A program made the translations under genes and the position numbers. A stretch of DNA of 64,000 nucleotides from NCBI GenBank assembly GCA_013306675.1, contig JABLUY010000189.1:1-64000 (forward strand). The letters are read 5' to 3'. Shown here one piece after another: positions 8,342-18,342 of the stretch. Positions within the stretch are counted from its first letter, which is position 1; every line of letters starts with the position of its first letter. The notes beneath the pieces were generated by a model. It ran no database searches. It was given only the letters and a program-made list of their open reading frames with translations, and was not told the origin of the DNA. The stretch is from Thraustochytrium sp. TN22. Lineage: Eukaryota > Sar > Bigyra > Thraustochytrida > Thraustochytriidae.

Positions 8342-9592
8342 TCACATGGAAGAGAAGCCGCCCGCACGACTTGGTGCGGAGCGGGCATGCGCAATGCGGA
8401 CGTGATCGTCCAGCAGGTGCTGGTCCGCAAAGGTCTGACTGCAGTCAGCACAGGTCGCCTGGACGCGATGCTCGGGCGCGTGCCCAATGAGGTCGGCCTT
8501 GGTCGCAAAGATGCGGCCGCAGTTGCTCTCAAGGCAGGCGAAGCCGCGGTCGACCGACTCCTCATGCTTGCGCTCGTGGGCGCGCAGGTTGGACGGGTGC
8601 GCGAAGCGGCGGTCGCAGAGCGCGCACTTGAGCGGGCGCTCGCCCGTGTGCACGCGGATGTGAACGACCACCTCGCTGCGCTTGCGGAACCCCTTGGAGC
8701 AGGCGTCGCACATGAAGCGGATCGCCTTCTTCTTGCCCGGCGTCTCCAAGGGCTTGTACACGTCGATGCCGCTAATGGTCTCGAGGAACTCGCCGCGGGT
8801 CAGCGGCGGACCATTCGGCTGCCGCATGCGCTTGGGCTTGTGCTGCTGCGACTGACTGGCCGGCGTCGCGGGCGCCGAGGCACCCGGCGCGGGCGACATC
8901 TCGGGATTATTCGCCCGGTTCTCCTCCTCCGACGGAGCGGCACTGACCGGCGGCGCGGACCGCCGCATCGAGTCCTCCTCCGACAGCTTGCGCACGCGGG
9001 GCCGCGGCGCCGGCCGATGCTGCTCGGGGAAGGCAGCCTCGACCGGCGCCAGACCGCGCGCTGGCCGCGGCGGTGACCTCATCTTGAGGTAATGTGGCTG
9101 CGGGTGGCTGCTATTATGGTGCTCTTGCTGCTGCCCCAGCTGTTGCTGCTGCTCCAGCTGTTGCTGCTGCTCAGGATGCGCGCTCGGGAAATACGGCGGC
9201 ATACTTGGCGCGGTATTGCCGAGGATGCTATCGACGAAGTCGCGCAGCTTGCGCACGAGGCGCGGCTGCATGGTTGACGTATCGAACTCCCACTGCGAGT
9301 TCTCGTAGCGGAGCGACGACGGTTCCTCGCTTGTGATGATGCGCTTGAGCTCGACCAGATGCTCTCCCGTGAGCTTGGTGATGCGCTGGCACAGCGCCTG
9401 CTGCTCCTCGATGTTCAGCACCTCATCCTCGGCGTCCGTCATCTCCATGTCGTCCTCGGCGCCGCCGCCCATGAAGGGCAGCGAGTCCATGCTTCCCGGA
9501 CCGTCGAGCGGGAAAAGTCTTGGTTCCTCGCCCTCGCCCTCGCCCCAGTCCAGCGGCATCATCTCCAGCGGGTCTGGTGCTCGAACGACCAT
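8342..9592 (-). CDS. NET-like domain plus four C2H2 zinc fingers
   Basis: 416-residue nuclear protein. After an acidic N-terminus, residues 58-125 resemble the NET (extra-terminal) domain of BET proteins: ITKLTGEHLVELKRII, then an acidic/polar stretch, then MQPRLVRKLRDFV. A Gln/Pro/Ser-rich linker follows. Four C2H2 fingers fill residues 292-402: the first is MCDACSKGFRKRSEVVVHIR plus VH, the second KCALCDRRFAHPSNLRAHER plus KH, and fingers 3 and 4 are less regular. TGERPLK joins fingers 1 and 2, as in DNA-binding fingers. Probably a sequence-specific transcription factor that recruits chromatin partners through NET. No bromodomain is present. The frame is open far upstream, but the GC-rich part there looks non-coding, so the first ATG before the acidic N-terminus was chosen. 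Confidence 0.85.
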   Translation of the reverse strand: MVVRAPDPLEMMPLDWGEGEGEEPRLFPLDGPGSMDSLPFMGGGAEDDMEMTDAEDEVLNIEEQQALCQRITKLTGEHLVELKRIITSEEPSSLRYENSQWEFDTSTMQPRLVRKLRDFVDSILGNTAPSMPPYFPSAHPEQQQQLEQQQQLGQQQEHHNSSHPQPHYLKMRSPPRPARGLAPVEAAFPEQHRPAPRPRVRKLSEEDSMRRSAPPVSAAPSEEENRANNPEMSPAPGASAPATPASQSQQHKPKRMRQPNGPPLTRGEFLETISGIDVYKPLETPGKKKAIRFMCDACSKGFRKRSEVVVHIRVHTGERPLKCALCDRRFAHPSNLRAHERKHEESVDRGFACLESNCGRIFATKADLIGHAPEHRVQATCADCSQTFADQHLLDDHVRIAHARSAPSRAGGFSSM

Positions 9593-10881
9593 GTCAAGAG
9601 ACGCCTCGCTCACCAGCAGCGACCTGGACAACAGCGTGCCGACGCCCGCGCTCCCGCCTCGCTCCCGCGCCTCTCTCTCTCTCTTGCTTGCCTCAAGTTC
9701 CGGGTTTGCTTTGCTGTCGGCCTCGCCGGTCCCAGGCCCGAGCCCGAGAGCGAGCGCGAGAACAACCGGAACCCCGCGCCGCGGGTCGGCTCGACAGCCC
9801 AAGAGCGAGGTCGAGCACGCGGCGCGGGCGATCGGGGTCTGCCTGCCGCTCGCCACGCGCAGCGCAGCGCTGCGCCAGCGAGCAGAGAACGCGGCCGCCG
9901 CCGGGGTGATGCCTCCCAGCCCGGGCTCCTGCTTGCACCTATGTGACGCTCCACGAGGCGGTCCGCGCCGGTTCCTCCGCGGCGCCGCGCCGCGCCGCCG
10001 CGAGGCCGCGCGCGCAGGCGCCGCCGCGCGCCGGTTGCCGCTCTGCCGGCGCCGCGCGCGGCCGTCGCCGCACGTCAGCGCCGCGCAGCGCGCGCACGAC
10101 AGGAGCGAAGCGAGAACCTCGTCGGGATGGGATGCGCGCGCAGGCCGATCTTCGCGATCACGCGCCGGGCCGCCGCCGCCGCCGCCGCCAGGCGCGCCGC
10201 GGCCCGGGCGAGGCCGGGCGCTGCCGCCGGCTGCGCGCGCGCGCCGCCGCCGCCGCGCGCGCGCGGGGGCCGGCCGGGCTCGCGCGGGCGCGGTACGCCG
10301 CGCGGGTCGGGTCTGGCGCCGCCTCAACGACGCCGCCCGGCGCGCGCCGCCCTCGGGGAACCGGCCGGAACCGCCGGCACTCGCCCGCTGCCCCCGGCGG
10401 ACCGCGCGCGGAACCGGGGTGCTGGCGACGGCGGAACGGCGCACGGGGCTAGGCGCGGAGTCTGAGTGTGCACTAAGACGTTTATGGTGCCCCCTCGGGA
10501 GCGCCCGAGGGAGTGGCCGATGCGGGAGGTACCTAGCGCGGGGGAAATGGGAGTGGCCGATGAGGGGTAGGTTTTGAACGAGGGCAGGGAGAGGGTGTGC
10601 GTGAGATTCGGGTGGGTAGGAAGAGTGACCGCGGGCCTGCCAGTGTCTGCGATGCGACACGCGCGGCTTGAGTGGTGGGACCAGACTACCTCGGCAGCGG
10701 TCAAGCATAGCAACAAGAAGCCGCAGGGACGAGGATTCTGCAAAGGCGGAGATGGAGAAACTCGTGAGCTGCGTGGAATAGGACCTTTGGCGAAGGATCT
10801 GACTTTCGCGGCACAGTGCAGAGGCCTAGGCAGGCCAGGAGATGGAGGTCGTCCTGGCGGCCAAGCGCAGGCAGAAGCCGA

Positions 10882-11103
10882 TCAAAAGAATCGAGCAGAA
10901 TAACCTACTTTGCATTGCGAGATTTCGTGCGTGAGAAGCGCACAAGGCCTGAACGCGTGACACACGACCCTTCCGTGGAACCAGCAAGGGTTTATGGACG
11001 TTGCGGGACACGCTGCGACCAGCACGACCACTGCGAGAAGGTAGCAAGCTGCCACTCGCATCGCGGCAAATGAACGGGCCATGCGGCGGTCAAGGACGAT
11101 CAT
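10882..11103 (-). CDS. Possible small secreted Cys-rich peptide (weak)
   Basis: A 73-residue ATG-started frame in otherwise gene-poor DNA. A basic N-region is followed by a hydrophobic core (YLLAVVVLVAA) and a plausible signal-peptidase site (CPA/TS), then about 45 residues with four more cysteines. Nothing is recognised in the mature part. GC-rich random DNA can give such frames, and the region may instead be a leader or an exon fragment. Confidence 0.2.
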   Translation of the reverse strand: MIVLDRRMARSFAAMRVAACYLLAVVVLVAACPATSINPCWFHGRVVCHAFRPCALLTHEISQCKVGYSARFF

Positions 11104-11690
11104 ATCATCGCGACAAAACGGTACGTCCGGACACTGCTGGAGAACAGGGCGCTTTCGGCAGCGGACCAGCGTCGGGAGGTGTCACTCGACGAGTCCTGCA
11201 TCCGCGAGCACTACCATCGACACGAGAATGGGATACGAACGACGAGCAGGATCTCGCGTAAAACGTCCTCGCTACTGTGTCGTTGCTGCTGTGCAAAACA
11301 CGAGTCCTCGTGTGACCCAAACGTTGGCGCTGCTGGTCTTATGCCAGGGTCGGTGTGGACGTCTTGCCCGGAACCCGCGAACGTGCACAGCGGCGGCCAT
11401 CAAGGCCATCAAGGCCATCACGAGAACCTCGACAGCGTGGTGCCATAGACTGTCAGGATGTGGCGTCGAGGGAAAGGGAAAGAGGGCGCAAAACGGAGAT
11501 CACGACTCGGAGCTGGCAGCCTCAAGTTCGCCGCGAAGCGAGGTTCGCCACAGGCATTATTTCTCGAGGACGTGACGAGGCGCTGATGCGGCGGTGATGA
11601 TGTGCCCACGCGGTGTCGACAAGGCTCGGAAGGGGAAGAACTCTTTCTTTCGCTTGGAGAGCATCACACTGCTGCTGCTGCTGGCAGCTC

Positions 11691-11790
11691 GCTAGCTCGC
11701 TAGCTCGCTAACTCGCTAGCTCGCTCTCTAGCTAGCTAGAGCTAGAGAGCTCGCTCACAGCTCGCTCACAAGCTAGAGAGCTCGCTCCAG
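11691..11790. repeat. CTCGCTAG / TAGC repeat block
   Basis: Tandem and inverted CTCGCTAG, CTAGCTAG and GCTCGCTCACA units form several overlapping short palindromes. It lies about 180 bases upstream of the PqiA-like start codon. Confidence 0.85.
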
Positions 11791-11967
11791 CAGACGCTGG
11801 GTTCGTGGTTGGCTTGTTCGCGCGCTTCGTGTCACTGGCTTTGCAGAGGCTCGCTGCCTCAATGCCATTCCATCCCATCCCACCACTCCAGTCCAGGGAC
11901 CAGAGGCGCTTTGCGCTTTGCGCGCGGCGGCGCGGCGCGGCGGCGTCGCGGCGGGCGGCGCCGCAAG

Positions 11968-14124
11968 ATGCTGGGCCCGCCGAGCCCGACGCGCGCGCGG
12001 CGCGGCGCGGGCGGCGCGGCCAGCGGAGCCGGCAACGGCGCGCGCGAGCTGGAGCTCGGCAAGCTGGCCGCGTACGAGGACTCCGACGAGGACGAGGAGC
12101 AGGACTCGTTGTCGGCGGTATCGGCGGCAGCGACCGCAGCCGCAGAGGAGGTGCTCGCTGGCGAAGAGCTCTTCCACCTGACGAGCGAGGGCGCGGCGGC
12201 GCGGCCCGCGGAGCCGGCGAGCTCGCTGCGGGACCTCGTGGACAGTCCGCGCCAGCACAGGGCGATGCTCGCGCTCGTAGCGCTCAACACGCTGCTGCTG
12301 CTGTACTCGCACCTAGGCACGAGCGGCGTCATCTTCTCCAACCACGCGGGGCTGGCGGGCGCCGCGGCGGGCAGGCGGCTGGCGCCGGGGGGCGCTGGCT
12401 GCGACGCCGCGGACATGGAGGTCTGGCAGGCCAGCTCGCTCTCGCAGTCGCTCCAGACGCTGCGGCCCTGCTTTCTGCCCTGCATCGGCAACTCCACCTG
12501 CATGGCGACTTGCATTTCCACGCGCGGCGGCTACTCGCCGCCCTGCGCGTCCTGCGTCGTGGATCTGCTCAACTGCGCGCTGCCCAACTGCCTCAACGAG
12601 TGCGCCGCAGACCCAGGCTCGGTGCTTTGCACGGACTGTGTGCGTGCGCACTGTATGGCAGGCTTCTCCGCGTGCTCCGGCGTCTCGCAAAGTGCCCTGG
12701 AGGCCGCCCTGGGCGCTTCTGTCTCCGGGACCACGCCGCCCGAGACCGCCACGCCGCCGACCAGCGCACCGCCGACGCCATCACCGCCCCACGCCGCGGC
12801 GGCCGAGGGGCAGGAAGGGAACGATATCACGGGGGCGCCGGCGCCGGCGCCGGCCCCCGGGGCCTCCTGTGCCGCCCTTGAGCCCGTGTACAAGGTGCAG
12901 TTCCTAGATGCCGTGTCGAAAGCGTGGGGGCACGGTGCCAAACTACTGGCGGTGGCCCTGGCGCTGGCGTCCGGCGTGTGGCCGTACGTGAAGAACGCGC
13001 TGCTGCTGTCCGCCTGGCTGCGGCCCATGTCCGTGGAGGCGCGCGAGCGCCTCCTGACCTGGGTCGGAAGGCTCGGCAAGTGGTCCTTCGTGGACGTCTT
13101 TGTGATGCTGCTCTTCAACGCGACGCTGCAGATCGAAAAGCGCCTTTCGCAGCACCTGACGCTCATGGTGCTTGCCGCCCCGCGCGCCGGCATCTACGCC
13201 TTTTGCGCCGCGGCCGTCATGGCGCTGCTGCAGTGCGAGCTCCTGCGGTACCAGCACCACCACACGCACGCCGGCGGCGAGGGCGCGCCCGCGCGGACCG
13301 CCAATGGCCGCTTGCGCAGCGGCTGGCGCACGACACTGGCGCGCACCATGGCGCACTCGCAGCGCCTGCGCGAGCGCGCCTCGCTGCTGCTGCGCCTGCT
13401 GCTGCCGCTGCTCGGCGCGCTGGCGCTGCTGGTCGGCTTCTACGCCACCACGCTCATCCGCTACGAGTTGCAGGGCCCGGTGCGCGCGCTGCCGGGGCGC
13501 AACGAGTTTGTGTATTCTGGCGCCGAGATCATCCGCGCCATGGACGGCCTGTCCACGCTCTGCGGCGACGAAGGCTCTCCGGCGCTGGCGGGGGCCGGCT
13601 TCGCTGACGGCCTGGGTCGTGCGTTGCTCTTCTCGCTCTTTGTCGTCGGCGTCCTCGGGTTCCCGCTCGTGTCTTTTGTCGCCATCGCCCTGCTCTGGAC
13701 AGCGCGCGCCGGCGTGCCTTGCCGGCCGCGCCTGCTCAAGAGCACTGTGCTCAGCCTGCTCAGCAGCACGGGCCGCCTCAGCGCGCTCGTGGAGCTGGCT
13801 GCCGACTTTAGCTGTCTCGACGTCTTCATTGTCTCGCTTCTGCTCGTGTCCATGGAGATCGGCAATGTCGTCGAGGCCGTCAGCGCCAGCGCCAGCGGTT
13901 CATGGATCTCCCTTCAACTCGCGGTCACCCTCGGCGCTGGCACGGGCTGTCTGCTCGTTTCCGCGCTCCTGCTCGTGTCCATGCACCTCTCCGCTTCGTA
14001 CGATGCAGATTCCTGCACTTCCCTCGTGGCGCCTTGCCTGCCTCGCGTCGACGTTCCAACGTCTCCGGCCTCTGGCTCCTACGCGCCCGTTGCATTGGAT
14101 GATCCGGACGACGACGACGCTTAG
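11968..14124 (+). CDS. PqiA-like multi-pass membrane protein with Cys-rich ectodomain
   Basis: 718 residues. An acidic cytosolic N-terminus (including YEDSDEDEEQD) is followed by a first membrane segment (about residues 96-115). A Cys-rich domain (about 168-235, some 16 Cys in CxxxC and CxxC spacings) leads to a Pro/Thr linker. Two related membrane modules follow, each with the PqiA signature: GRLGKWSFVDVFVMLLF (about residue 366) and AADFSCLDVFIVSLLL (about residue 610). Bacterial PqiA works with MCE-domain PqiB in lipid transport across the envelope. Eukaryotic relatives are uncharacterised, so a lipid role is inference. The ATG chosen is the first in frame; an upstream TTG extension exists. 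The C-terminal tail is acidic. Confidence 0.82.
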   Translation: MLGPPSPTRARRGAGGAASGAGNGARELELGKLAAYEDSDEDEEQDSLSAVSAAATAAAEEVLAGEELFHLTSEGAAARPAEPASSLRDLVDSPRQHRAMLALVALNTLLLLYSHLGTSGVIFSNHAGLAGAAAGRRLAPGGAGCDAADMEVWQASSLSQSLQTLRPCFLPCIGNSTCMATCISTRGGYSPPCASCVVDLLNCALPNCLNECAADPGSVLCTDCVRAHCMAGFSACSGVSQSALEAALGASVSGTTPPETATPPTSAPPTPSPPHAAAAEGQEGNDITGAPAPAPAPGASCAALEPVYKVQFLDAVSKAWGHGAKLLAVALALASGVWPYVKNALLLSAWLRPMSVEARERLLTWVGRLGKWSFVDVFVMLLFNATLQIEKRLSQHLTLMVLAAPRAGIYAFCAAAVMALLQCELLRYQHHHTHAGGEGAPARTANGRLRSGWRTTLARTMAHSQRLRERASLLLRLLLPLLGALALLVGFYATTLIRYELQGPVRALPGRNEFVYSGAEIIRAMDGLSTLCGDEGSPALAGAGFADGLGRALLFSLFVVGVLGFPLVSFVAIALLWTARAGVPCRPRLLKSTVLSLLSSTGRLSALVELAADFSCLDVFIVSLLLVSMEIGNVVEAVSASASGSWISLQLAVTLGAGTGCLLVSALLLVSMHLSASYDADSCTSLVAPCLPRVDVPTSPASGSYAPVALDDPDDDDA

Positions 14125-14246
14125 TCCTTACAGTTAGTTAGATACCAGATCTTACTGCGAGCGAAGGATGCTCGAACAATGCACGTCCTCTTTTGGGTGA
14201 CGTGTCTGCGTGTCACACCAAGCATTCCCCTCAAGCGCGGAGCAGC

Positions 14247-14252
14247 AATAAA
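14247..14252 (+). terminator. Poly(A) signal AATAAA
   Basis: A canonical AATAAA lies 123 bases after the PqiA-like stop codon, in the short convergent region before the Doa10-like gene. Position and motif support use as a polyadenylation signal. Confidence 0.55.
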
Positions 14253-14394
14253 TGAAGGTTGGTTTTTGTTCTGTCATCATCACAAGTATTTGAGTTTGAG
14301 TTTTCACGAAATGGGCGGCCGTCCAGTCTAGGCACGACACAGGCCCTTCCTTTCTTCCCTGCGTTCACCTCGTTCTCGTAGCTCCCCGGCGTGC

Positions 14395-17300
14395 TCAAAA
14401 GAGCTCAGAGCGGCGCTGCGCATACTTCTTCTGCCGCTCCTCCATGTTGTGCAGACGCTTGCCAATGAGATAGCGCTCGTCGCGCAGAGCGTCGTGCACA
14501 ACCTGCCACGTGCGATGCGCCTGAACGGCAAAGTAAGGGATGGAAAGGGAGGCTGCACAGAGGAGCGCGGTGCGCCGGTAGGCGTACACGAGGCCCGGGC
14601 TCTCGCAGAGCGAGTAGCCCGCGAGCGTGAGCGGGATATGGTCGAAAGCGAGGACCAGCACGAAGGGGCAGACCACGGCCGCGGCCTCCACCAAAAGCAC
14701 GAAGCGCATGCGGTTGAGCAGCTTGGAGCAGTCAAGCGTGGTGAGCGCACCATCCACCTCATGCGCGAGGTCGTCCAGCAAGGACTGGAGCGTGGGCAGG
14801 TAGCCGAGGGCGTCCGGCGCGAGAAGCCCAAAGGCGGCGATGAGCATGACGACCACGCCCACCATCCACTCGTGCAGCGGCGACGCGGACATGTAGAGCA
14901 TACGCAAAGCGTAGTGGAGTGCCGCGTCCGGGTCGGCGTCCGCGGACGCAGGCGGCTCGCCGATGCCAAAGGCGTCGACAAGGCGCATGTCGGCCAGCAC
15001 CTCGTCCTTGGTGAGCTGCGCGTAGTCCCCGCACAGACTCGACACAACGCGGGCCGTGGGGTTGAGACACGCGTAGACACCGGAATCGTCGGGCTGCGCG
15101 AAGCCCACCGGGTGGCGCGCCGGGAAGAGCAGCACGAGCTGCACGAAGACGCCGACGAGCCAGGGCTGGATGATGAGGACACAGTTGACGAGCTGCAGCC
15201 AGCTCAGGCGGTTAATGACACCGTGCACGTCCTGCTGCGCCAGCCACTGCACACCCGCGGGCAGGCGGTGCAGCTCCAGCAGCATGGCGCTGTGCGCGGC
15301 GCCCCAGAGCACGAGGCAGCCGACGCCGTAGACGAGCGGGTCGTGCTGGATAGGCAACTGCAGCAGAGACGTCATCATCCGGCCTGCCAGGTAAGGTGCG
15401 GCGATGGCGATGCTCGTGATGGCGAGGCAGGTGGCCCAGGCCAGGACCGCCAGCACGAACATTCGCACCCAGCAAAAGGACGGCTTGACACGCGGCAGAA
15501 GCGTACGCGCAAAAAGGATCATCTCGCGCTGCACCGGGTCGGCGTCGCGGAGCTCTTCGTCGTCCTCCTCCTCTTCTTCCTCTTCTTCTTCTCCTCCGTC
15601 GTCTTCTTCCTCCTCCTCCCCCTCGGTCGCCTCTACCTCCTGGTTGGCCTCCTCCTGACCAAGCAGAGCACGGCCCTCGGCCACACCCGCATCAAGAGCA
15701 GCCGCGACGTCGTCGTCGTCAACCGCGCCCTCCTCAGCCTCGGCCTCGGCCTCGACCTCGGCCTCGGCCTCAACCTCAGCGGCTTCGGCCTCGACATCGG
15801 CAGCGGCCTCGACTTCGGCAGCGGTCGCGGCGGCGTTGGCGTTGGCGTCACTCGCGTCGAGGTCTGGACGCGGAATCGCGAGCAGAAACCCAGAGAGGCC
15901 CAGGGCATCACAGCAGCAGTGGAACCAGGCGTTGATAAAGTCGCAGATGACCTCCTTGCCCTGCTCCAGCAGCGTGAGCACGCCAATGTGGATGCACATG
16001 AGCTCGACAGGCAGCTGCACCTCGAGGACGGTGTACGATAGCGTGGGCCGCAGCGGAAGCGCCTCGGCCAGCGGCGTGTACTCGAGCATGCGCACCGGCG
16101 CGTAAATAAAGGCGAGCACCAGAAAGGTGTAAATGGCGCAGCTGAGCGCCATGCGGCGCAGGTGGCGCGCAATGCTCTCCTCGAGCACCGAGCGCAGGAG
16201 ACCCTCGTCGCCGTTCTTGGGGCGAATGACGCCGTGGAGGATCTCCGGGTGCAAAATGTCCCGCAGCTCCAGCACGACGACGGTGATGATGAGCATGTGC
16301 GTGATGCCGGCCATCCAGAGGATCATAATGGCAAACACCGGGTGCGAAGTGGCGAAGGAGTAGCGGTCGATGGGGCCGAGGTCGACAAGGCCGCGGCCCG
16401 CGACCTCGAGCAGCACACCGAGCAGCACGGGGAAGAGGCCCATCTTGAGAAAGACGATGATGACGACCTTGAAGGTGCGCGTCATGAAGCGCAACACGCG
16501 CGTGACGCCGTTGTAGCCGCGGTAGGTGCGCGCGTTGCGTGCGTGGTCGCGTAGCCAGCGCGCTACCAGAAAGAGCGCACCGAGGATGCAGGCCACTGTC
16601 ACGTAGCCGACGAGGAGCGCGGCGAGCTCGAGCGAGGCGTAGCGCAGCTCGCTCAAGAAGACGCGCCGCGTCTCGGCCTCGTAGCTCTCGAGCGTGCACT
16701 GCGGATGGCCCGCGCCCGCCAGCGCCGCGCCGCCGCCGCGCCAGAGCTGGTGCACCGCGAGCGCGGCGGCCTCGTGGTCATCTTCATCGTCCGTGGCAGC
16801 CGCTACGAGCGCGGCCTCGCCCGCCTGCTGCTTGCCGCTGCCGCCGCGCTGCCGGTGCAGCGTGCGCAGCAGAAAGCCCTCGTCGTCGCGCGAGAGCACG
16901 CGCACGCCGGTGGCGTGCTCCACAGCGCGGCCGAACATGGACATCATCACGGCGCCCACGGTCGTGGGCGCGAAGAGCGCCACGCACAGGTAGAGGCCGT
17001 TGAAGGTGAGCAGCCACATGACATTGTGGAAGAGCACCCAGCTCGGCCCGCGCAAGCCAAGAAGCTCGTCCAGCGCCACGTTGAGGTCACCCACGTGGTG
17101 GTCCTCGTCTTCCTCGACGCCCAGCAGGTCGTCGTCCTCGTCGTCTTCATCGTCCGCGTCCGCCTCGGCGTGCCCCCCCGCCTCTGGCTCCTCGCGGACC
17201 GCAAAAAAGCCGAGGTCCGCCGCCACGGCTGCTGCTGCGGCGGCTGCGACAGGCCCGGCGCCCGCCGCCGCTGCTGCCTCCGCCGCCGCCTCCGCGGCCT

Positions 17301-18342
17301 CCGCCGCCTGTGCAGCGGCGTCCTGCGCCACCTCGTCGTCCGAGTCCGAGTCCGGCTCGTGGCCGGCGACCTCGAATGTAGGCTCGTCTTCCGCCAGCGG
17401 CGCGGCCCGCCGCGCGAGGGCCGCATTTGCGGCCTCCTCGCGGTTGTAGGGCCTCGCGGCCGCCGCTTGCTCCGCCAAGGGCTCCACCGCCGCCGCCGCC
17501 ACGACATCCGCAGGCGTCGGTACGTCCGGCACGAGCGGCGCGAGCAGCGGCAAGAGCGCTGGGTGTTGCCGCTGGTCTTGCTGGCCATTGGCATTGTCCT
17601 CGCGGCGGATGTCGAGCGGAGGTGGCGGCGGGTCGAGCGCCGCGGCCTCGTCCTCGTCGATGACGATCTCCTCCGCTTCGTCGTCGTCGAGATCGGCGTC
17701 TTCGTCGGTCTCGTTGAGCAGGTCATGTTCGCGCACAAAGTCCACGACGGAGATGAGCGTGAGGAAGGACAGAAAGATGCAGGCCGAGGCGCAGACGCCG
17801 ACGCCCCAGCTGGTATATACACCGCCGTCGAGCGCGAGGCGCAGACGGGCTTGGAAGTTGCCGAGGCTGCCCTGGCCGCGGTCAATCATGGACTCGTCGT
17901 GGCGATCCAGCTTGCCGAGCGAGAGAATGCGGTACATGACGCAGGTGGCAATGGGGATGAAAACGCCCCAGGTGAGCGCCACCACGATGATGCGGCCCAC
18001 AAAGGGCAGCGTCTTGATGCCGCGCAGCAGCGACAGCCGTGTGAACTCCGCCATGGACAGCGACTGCGGCGCGCCCTGCTCGTACACGGGCGTGAACCGG
18101 AACCTGTGGCCGCACAGCTCGCACTTGGACCTGTTGCCCGTGGCCGTCGAACTGTGCGTCAGCCACTCCATCAGGCAGTCCTCGTGCACGAACTTGATGC
18201 TGCCGGTGCAGATGCACGGGTGGAACAGCGGCCGCCCCTCCTCGCGCCCGCACCTGCAGATGCGGCAGATCTCCTCATCTTCCGCCTCCAGCTGTGCCCT
18301 GGCAGCAGCACCCGTCGAGGCAGCAGCAGCAGCCGCCGCCAT
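14395..18342 (-). CDS. Doa10/MARCH6-type RING-CH E3 ubiquitin ligase
   Basis: 1315 residues, close to yeast Doa10 (about 1319). The N-terminal RING-CH finger has the C4HC3 ligands C26, C29, C43, C45, H53, C56, C74 and C77, with the family's CICTGSIKFVHEDCL sequence. Many membrane segments follow, separated by Asp/Glu-rich cytosolic loops (about 215-240, 390-420 and a long Glu run near 940). Doa10/MARCH6 ligases sit in the ER and inner nuclear membranes, ubiquitinate misfolded and short-lived proteins such as squalene monooxygenase, and feed them to Cdc48/p97. One continuous open frame from the ATG. Divergent from the Na+/H+ exchanger gene. Confidence 0.93.
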   Translation of the reverse strand: MAAAAAAASTGAAARAQLEAEDEEICRICRCGREEGRPLFHPCICTGSIKFVHEDCLMEWLTHSSTATGNRSKCELCGHRFRFTPVYEQGAPQSLSMAEFTRLSLLRGIKTLPFVGRIIVVALTWGVFIPIATCVMYRILSLGKLDRHDESMIDRGQGSLGNFQARLRLALDGGVYTSWGVGVCASACIFLSFLTLISVVDFVREHDLLNETDEDADLDDDEAEEIVIDEDEAAALDPPPPPLDIRREDNANGQQDQRQHPALLPLLAPLVPDVPTPADVVAAAAVEPLAEQAAAARPYNREEAANAALARRAAPLAEDEPTFEVAGHEPDSDSDDEVAQDAAAQAAEAAEAAAEAAAAAGAGPVAAAAAAAVAADLGFFAVREEPEAGGHAEADADDEDDEDDDLLGVEEDEDHHVGDLNVALDELLGLRGPSWVLFHNVMWLLTFNGLYLCVALFAPTTVGAVMMSMFGRAVEHATGVRVLSRDDEGFLLRTLHRQRGGSGKQQAGEAALVAAATDDEDDHEAAALAVHQLWRGGGAALAGAGHPQCTLESYEAETRRVFLSELRYASLELAALLVGYVTVACILGALFLVARWLRDHARNARTYRGYNGVTRVLRFMTRTFKVVIIVFLKMGLFPVLLGVLLEVAGRGLVDLGPIDRYSFATSHPVFAIMILWMAGITHMLIITVVVLELRDILHPEILHGVIRPKNGDEGLLRSVLEESIARHLRRMALSCAIYTFLVLAFIYAPVRMLEYTPLAEALPLRPTLSYTVLEVQLPVELMCIHIGVLTLLEQGKEVICDFINAWFHCCCDALGLSGFLLAIPRPDLDASDANANAAATAAEVEAAADVEAEAAEVEAEAEVEAEAEAEEGAVDDDDVAAALDAGVAEGRALLGQEEANQEVEATEGEEEEEDDGGEEEEEEEEEDDEELRDADPVQREMILFARTLLPRVKPSFCWVRMFVLAVLAWATCLAITSIAIAAPYLAGRMMTSLLQLPIQHDPLVYGVGCLVLWGAAHSAMLLELHRLPAGVQWLAQQDVHGVINRLSWLQLVNCVLIIQPWLVGVFVQLVLLFPARHPVGFAQPDDSGVYACLNPTARVVSSLCGDYAQLTKDEVLADMRLVDAFGIGEPPASADADPDAALHYALRMLYMSASPLHEWMVGVVVMLIAAFGLLAPDALGYLPTLQSLLDDLAHEVDGALTTLDCSKLLNRMRFVLLVEAAAVVCPFVLVLAFDHIPLTLAGYSLCESPGLVYAYRRTALLCAASLSIPYFAVQAHRTWQVVHDALRDERYLIGKRLHNMEERQKKYAQRRSELF

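Larger units (their letters stand above)
9593..11967. other. Divergent intergenic region, NET-C2H2 / PqiA-like
   Basis: About 2.4 kb. The left half (9600-10450) is extremely GC-rich and gives long open frames on both strands with no family resemblance. The right half (10450-11690) is of moderate GC. One small minus-strand ORF with a signal-peptide look is listed separately. A TAGC/CTCGCTAG repeat block (11691-11790) sits shortly before the PqiA-like gene. No other gene can be supported. Confidence 0.5.
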
